A stretch of 7,308 nucleotides of DNA from an uncultured Verrucomicrobiota bacterium. Lineage in GTDB: Bacteria > Verrucomicrobiota > Kiritimatiellia > RFP12 > UBA1067. The notes below the pieces were generated by a model that saw nothing but the letters and a program-made list of their open reading frames with translations, was not told the DNA's origin and searched no databases. A program made the translations under genes and the position numbers. Of the stretch, positions 1 through 4,600 are shown piece after piece. The stretch spans positions 1-7,308 of the forward strand of contig CAMNLN010000178.1 of the NCBI GenBank assembly GCA_946543025.1. The letters run 5' to 3'. Within the stretch, counting starts at the first letter, position 1. Each line of letters starts with the position of its first letter.

Positions 1-251
1 ATCGTCTGCGCGGTCCAGAGGTCGAAGGTGTCGAACCGGTCTTCGAGCCGTCGTTCGCCGTCCGAAGACGACACGAGGAAAGAGTCGGCCTTCGGCAGCT
101 CCAGGGGCTTCGTTGCGGCGTCTGCGAGCGAAGGAACGGAAATGCCGAGGTCGGGTCGCCAGACGGGATCCGTGAAACGGATGGCCGCCTCAAGCCTCGG
201 AATCGTTGTCAGCGCCAGGGCGCCGGCCAGAATGGATGCACTCAAACGCAT
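1..251 (-). CDS. Probable exported protein of unknown function (N-terminal 83 codons, cut by window edge)
   Basis: An open frame on the minus strand starts at ATG 251-249 and reads without a stop to base 1, so the 3' end lies outside the window. The first residues look like a signal peptide: a short basic start (MR), a hydrophobic stretch (about residues 3-17, LSASILAGALALTTI), and a possible signal peptidase I site after PRLEA (residue 22). The following sequence is soluble and acidic to mixed, containing FTDPVWRPDLGISVPSL and later EDRFDTFDLW. An in-frame TGA lies one codon upstream of the ATG, so this ATG is the earliest possible start. No good Shine-Dalgarno precedes it. The start lies 62 nt inside the end of the YihY-family gene, in another frame, which suggests co-transcription and translational coupling. 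I do not recognise the family. The main doubt is that it is a chance frame in GC-rich DNA, but the signal-peptide-like start and protein-like composition argue for a real gene. Confidence 0.72.
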   Translation of the reverse strand, partial: MRLSASILAGALALTTIPRLEAAIRFTDPVWRPDLGISVPSLADAATKPLELPKADSFLVSSSDGERRLEDRFDTFDLWTAQT

Positions 252-1302
252 AGGTCATGTTGCCGCCGAGCAGGATGATCTGCCAGCTCATGTAGAGCCA
301 GGCGAGGATGATGGGAATGAAGGCGAAGGAACCGTACATGGCGTTCGACTTGGCGATGCCGACCTGCGCGATGGCGCAGAGCTTCATCCATCCGCCGAAG
401 AGGAACGCCGTGATGATGCCCGCGTTGACCGAGGCGCGGAGAGGAACCTTGCGGTGCGGCATGAAGTTGAGGATGAACGTAAACGCGGCGATCGTGAAGA
501 GAAGCGTAAAGGCGATTGAGAACAGCCGGGAGTTGAGGATGGACATGAGTGCGTCGCCCACCCATTTTGTGTAGGACGATGCGCCGAGCGTGGCGTCGAG
601 CGCCGCCTGCACCACGTGAAGGATCGGCATCGACAGGGAAAGGGCTATAAGAAGCGGCAAGACGAGGGCCACGACGGCGTAGAGGACGAACTTTCGCCAC
701 AGCGGTCGCGGCTTGGGCACCTCCCAGACCTCGTTGAAGGCGTGCTCGACCATCCCGAACGTCGAGACGACGGTCCACAGGAGCAGGGCCAAGCCGAAGA
801 ATCCCACTCGGCGCAGGTTGACCTTGGCGATGCGATCGAAGACGTCGTTCGAGAGCTGGCGCGCCTGCCGTGCGAAATCCTGCGCGGCCTGGCGCTTGGC
901 CTCGATCTGCTGGGGGGTCTGGTTCTTCTTCATGAAGTCGGGCAGCTTCTCGGGGCCTTTCTCGAAGTTGGCGATCATCTGGTCGATCGTGACGTTGATC
1001 TTCTCGCGGGCGAAGTCCCCTACGCCGCAGGCTCTCGCAAGGAGGACGAGCAGGCAAAGGACCGGCACGAGCGACATCAGCGAGTAGTAGGTCAGGCCAG
1101 CCGCGTGAAGGGCGCACCGATGGCGCGAGAAGCCGAGAAACGTCGCCTGAAAGAAGCGGAGAGCCCGTACGCAGAACCGTTTGCCGCGGGGCAGCGAGGC
1201 CTCGTCGACCGACCACACGCCTTCCGCGACGAACGCCTTGGCCTGTCCAAGCTTCTCCTTGGTCCGCTCGTACTTCTCCTTGACCAGCTCCGTTGGTGTC
1301 AT
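190..1302 (-). CDS. YihY/BrkB-family (UPF0761) inner-membrane protein
   Basis: This 370-residue polytopic membrane protein shows the hallmarks of the YihY/virulence factor BrkB family. About six hydrophobic helices are visible near residues 68-90, 166-184, 204-226, 260-281, 292-312 and 326-346. Family-type motifs are ALHAAGLTYYSLMSLVP at the first helix, EHAFNEVWEVPKPRPLWRKF after the second, and YGSFAFIPIILAWLYMSW followed by LLGGNMTYAFE at the last. The family's biochemical role is unsettled: BrkB was linked to Bordetella serum resistance, and the old assignment of E. coli YihY as RNase BN was withdrawn. At 370 residues it is longer than E. coli YihY (about 290). The excess is a charged N-terminal helix (residues 1-60) and a long hydrophilic, coiled-coil-like loop between helices 1 and 2 (about 94-162, rich in K, Q and A). 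The ATG has a GAAGG ribosome site six bases upstream (1309-1313), and an in-frame TGA closes the frame just upstream. Its end overlaps the next minus-strand gene. Confidence 0.93.
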   Translation of the reverse strand: MTPTELVKEKYERTKEKLGQAKAFVAEGVWSVDEASLPRGKRFCVRALRFFQATFLGFSRHRCALHAAGLTYYSLMSLVPVLCLLVLLARACGVGDFAREKINVTIDQMIANFEKGPEKLPDFMKKNQTPQQIEAKRQAAQDFARQARQLSNDVFDRIAKVNLRRVGFFGLALLLWTVVSTFGMVEHAFNEVWEVPKPRPLWRKFVLYAVVALVLPLLIALSLSMPILHVVQAALDATLGASSYTKWVGDALMSILNSRLFSIAFTLLFTIAAFTFILNFMPHRKVPLRASVNAGIITAFLFGGWMKLCAIAQVGIAKSNAMYGSFAFIPIILAWLYMSWQIILLGGNMTYAFECIHSGRRPGADNDSEA

Positions 1303-1308
1303 GTTGCG

Positions 1309-1313
1309 CCTTC
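1309..1313 (-). promoter_or_regulatory. Ribosome binding site of the YihY-family gene
   Basis: GAAGG on the minus strand lies six bases before the ATG at 1302-1300. The spacing is right and the match to the anti-Shine-Dalgarno is moderate. It supports this ATG over downstream starts. Confidence 0.55.
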
Positions 1314-1334
1314 AGTTTCTCTTGAAACATCTCC

Positions 1335-1364
1335 ATATTACCAAAAGGAGGTGTGTCGGCGCAA
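1335..1364 (-). promoter_or_regulatory. Candidate promoter for the YihY-family gene
   Basis: Reading leftward, a TTGCGC -35-like hexamer (1364-1359) is followed after 18 bases by TAATAT (1340-1335), preceded by TGG, which gives an extended -10 form. Transcription would start near 1328, leaving a leader of about 26 bases. The -35 matches the sigma-70 consensus at three of six bases and the -10 at four of six, so this is a moderate candidate. It lies in the only AT-richer part of the divergent region. Confidence 0.4.
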
Positions 1365-1384
1365 GAGCGTACGCCGCACTTGTT

Positions 1385-1402
1385 CCGGAAACAAAAATCC
1401 GG
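1385..1402. repeat. Short inverted repeat in the divergent intergenic region
   Basis: CCGGA at 1385-1389 and TCCGG at 1398-1402 form a 5-bp inverted repeat around an A-rich 8-base centre. The left arm is also part of the perfect palindrome TTCCGGAA (1383-1390). It lies between the two candidate promoters and could be a regulator site. A repeat this short can arise by chance. Confidence 0.25.
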
Positions 1403-1436
1403 GATAAGGGGCAAGGGACTGCGAGGGATTCGCCAT

Positions 1437-1465
1437 TTGACGATTCGGCGTTCCTTTGGTATGAT
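1437..1465 (+). promoter_or_regulatory. Strong sigma-70-type promoter for the giant repeat protein gene
   Basis: TTGACG (1437-1442) and TATGAT (1460-1465) each match the sigma-70 consensus at five of six bases and are separated by the ideal 17 bases. TG at 1457-1458 adds an extended -10. The predicted start is near 1472, giving a 5' leader of about 70 bases before the coding region. A 5-bp inverted repeat, TTTGG (1455-1459) and CCAAA (1469-1473), straddles the -10 and the predicted start site and could be an operator; that part is speculative. Confidence 0.68.
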
Positions 1466-1526
1466 GCGCCAAAAACGGGCAGTTGCGTCCACAGGGAGGG
1501 CGTCATTGCTTGCAAAAAGCCATGTT

Positions 1527-1534
1527 AGAGGAGG
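1527..1534 (+). promoter_or_regulatory. Strong ribosome binding site that favours a GTG start
   Basis: AGAGGAGG (AGGAGG core at 1529-1534) touches the ATG at 1535 with no spacer, which is too close for normal initiation. The in-frame GTG at 1541 lies six bases after the core, an optimal distance. The site therefore favours GTG 1541 as the start of the giant gene, removing only two residues from the ATG version. Confidence 0.75.
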
Positions 1535-1540
1535 ATGAAG

Positions 1541-1603
1541 GTGAATAGACAGGCTGGTTTGATTTTGCTGGTCGGCGTATGCTCGGCGGGACTGGCGATG
1601 GCG
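1541..1603 (+). other. Signal peptide of the giant repeat protein
   Basis: Twenty-one residues: a basic n-region (MNRQ), a hydrophobic core (AGLILLVGVCSAGL) and an A-M-A cleavage site before TTV. The cysteine in the core is preceded by VGV, which does not fit a lipobox, so ordinary Sec export with signal peptidase I cleavage is more likely than lipidation. Confidence 0.8.
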
Positions 1604-4600
1604 ACAACGGTGACGATCGACCCCGGAAACGGTGTCTCGACGAACGTCACCGCGCGCATCACGGGCGAGACGGACGTGACGGTCAACGGCGGCATGTCCG
1701 GCGGCGGCATCGTGCGCCTCAACCCGGTCAACGGCTACGTTGGCAAGACGACGCTCGGCTGCGGCACGCTCGTGGTCGACAAGCTGGCTGCCACCGGCCA
1801 TGCATCCAGCGTCGGCGCGGAGGGCCTCGTCTCCGTCGGGCGCGGCACGTTCCGCTACGTCGGCCCGGCGGGCGGCTGGACCGACCGTCCGTTCACGAAC
1901 GACACCTACTCGCTCGCGTCCATCTACGACGTCTCCAACGACCTCACCATCGCGTCCGACATCATCCAGCCGCGCGGCTCGTTTGTGAAGACCGGCCCCG
2001 GCACGCTCCACCTCGCGGGCCCCGGATACAGCAGGTTCAACGTGGCGGGGTGCCTGGCTGACAACCAGAGCGGCTTCCAGTCTCGCTTCGTTCCGAATGC
2101 GAACGGGGACGCGCCGACAAAGGGCTATCGCGGCTTCCAGGTGCTGGAAGGAAAGCTGGTCATCGGCGAAGGCGGAGGCACGTATTCCTTTGGGGCGGGC
2201 ACCAACCTTGGCATGGGAGGGTGGACGGCCGAAGACGGCGAACAGGAGAAGGAGGGAACGCTGGAGATCGTCGGCGGCAACGTGACGTTCAACAACTGGA
2301 TCATGCACGGTTGCTACAACGGCACGACGAACACGACGCCGGAGCGCCTGCCGCAGTCTACGTTCCGCGTGACGGGCGGCACGGTCGTATGCACCAACTT
2401 CTCCTTGGGCCGCAACAAGATCGGCTACGAGGGTTTCCCGCAGCTGAGCGCGCCGCGTCTGGAGGTTCGCGGCGGCACGTTTACGATGCTGGGCGGCTTG
2501 TACCTGGGCGACGACCGCGGCGCGCACTCCACGCTGGAGGTGACGGGCGGATCGATGTCGGTGGCGCTTGAATCGTGCACGAGCCGGTGCAGCGGCAACG
2601 TGGATACGACGAACAACGTCGTCGTGGCGGGCGGCGGCATGCTGAAGCTGGCTAAATTCATCAATCAAAAGGACGACGTGATCTACGTGACCGTCACGAA
2701 CGGCGGGACGATGACGATGGCGGCGTATGACAACAAGTTGGGCGTTACGGGCATCAAGGTCGCAGGCGGCGGCTCGTTGACGATGACGACGTACGCGAAT
2801 ACGGCAGGCGAGACGGACATCCGCGTGGAGGAGGACGGTACGCTTTCGATGACGAAGTTCACGAACAAGGCCGGCGGCACGTCCACCGTATCAGTTGTGC
2901 GCGGTACGCTTGTCGCGGACGAAATCCAGCGCGATGGGGGAGAGATGAGCCTCTTCTTCAGCGGCGCGACGCTTCAGAAGCGGTCCAAGGGCCGCCATGC
3001 GTTCCCGCGCGCCGCCGCCGCGACGATGAAGCTTGGCGCGGACAGCCTGACGATTCGTCCGATTGCCGCCGGCTCGTTCGTGATGCGCTGTCCGTTCACG
3101 ACGGCGGACGGCCTGGATCAGGACGGCGGCCTTGTGATCGACGCGGTGAACAACAATTCCACCAACGAGTTCGGCACGCTCGCGCAGGAATATACCGGGC
3201 CGACCGTGCTGAAGCAAGGCGTCCTGACGTTCGTCGACACGGGCGCGATGTCCCCGAACTCGGACTTCGTCTGGGAAGGCGGCATCTTCCTCGACCGAAC
3301 GATCACGCAGACCGTCAAGTCGGCGACGTTCGGCTCGGCGGCGACCGCGCCCAAGCTGACCCTGCGCATGGACGCGGGTGTCATGCCGCTCGCCGCGACG
3401 GACGGCGTGGCGGTGCTCGGCAGCCCGACGCTTGCCGTGACGATCTTCGCCGCCGGCACGGTTTCGGCCGCGACGACGCCCGGCGGCACCTACCCCATCA
3501 TCACGGCGCCCGTGGCGAGCCGCGCCGCGCTGGAGACACTGGCCGCATGTTCCGTGCTGGAGAGCCCGTCGGCGTCGTACGTGAGGGGCACGCCCGTCTT
3601 CGCCGTGACGGACGACGGCACGACGGCGACGCTCGCGGTGACGTTCGCGCGCGGCGTGGAGGCGTCGGCGCCGGCGGTCGTCGCGGACGCGACGGCGGTC
3701 TACAACACGTTGGGCGGCGCGGCGGACGACGCCGACGTGCCCGGCAACTTGACGATCGCCGAGCTGTCCGGCGCGGACATCGTGGGCATCAACACGAACG
3801 CGACGGGCTGCGGCACGGTGACGGTTTCGAACGTGAGCGCGGAGTTTACGGGCAAGGTCGTGACCGGCAGCGGCACGACGGTGATGGACTCGCTCGCGTG
3901 GGTGGACGATGCAACACGGCTCGTGCTGGGCCCCGGCACGCTCACGTACACGGGCACGGGCGAGACGGTGCCGGGACTCACCCTCAACGCGGGCGCGAGC
4001 AAGCAGGCGATCCTCGACGTGGCGAACGACCTCACGCTCGAGGCCGTGTTGATCGGCACGTCGGCGTTCTCGAAGACGGGACCGGGCGATCTGGTTCTGA
4101 AGGGCCCCGGCGCGTTCAACCTCGGCAACACGAACAAGGGCAAGAGCCAGATGCTTGGCATCGGCCTGTACGGCGACTCGCCCGTCGACACGTTCCAGCA
4201 CGTGACGGTGGCGGACGGTCGGCTGATCATCGGCGAGGAGGGCGGCACCGAGGCCGAGCCGTACATCGTGCTGTCGGGCGGCGAGATGGACATCGGCGGC
4301 TGCACGGCGAGCGCCGTGAACGGGCGGCAGGAGACTGCGGGCGAGTTCGTGATGAACAGCGGCACGTTCATCTGCAACTACGTGGAGCCGAGCTACTATA
4401 ACGGCTCGAACGGGACGTACCCGGAAGGCGGCACGCAGGCGAAGATCACGGTCAACGGCGGCTTCCTCAAGACCGGCACGCTCCAGATCGGCTACGACAA
4501 CATGCAGACGCACGTGCTGAGCACGCTGGTGACGATGACGGGCGGCACGTTCGAGATCGGCACGCTCAACTTCCAGTCCGTGCCCGGCAACCCGGCCTGT

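Noticed and set aside
28..519. Plus-strand open frame opposite the end of the YihY-family gene.
   Set aside because: Charged low-complexity product antisense to two better supported minus-strand frames.
1353..1538. A 61-codon plus-strand frame from GTG 1353, with AGGAGG just upstream and a TGA overlapping ATG 1535 (ATGA arrangement).
   Set aside because: The ribosome site is only one base from the GTG. The product is a low-complexity basic peptide, and the strong promoter of the giant gene lies inside the frame. Probably chance.
1522..1548. An eight-codon frame (ATG 1522 to TAG 1546) overlapping the start of the giant gene, as a possible leader peptide.
   Set aside because: It has no ribosome site of its own and its acidic peptide has no attenuation-type codon run. 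Its ATG simply precedes the ribosome site.
242..2668. Minus-strand open frame of 808 codons crossing the YihY-family gene, the divergent promoters and the giant gene.
   Set aside because: It runs out of frame through two clear genes and the control region; a GC-rich coincidence.
2891..4513. Long minus-strand open frame of 540 codons antisense to the giant gene.
   Set aside because: The product is Arg/His/Ala/Val-rich low-complexity sequence without domains, as expected opposite ACG/GCG/GGC-rich codons. The plus frame has a signal peptide and recognisable repeats.
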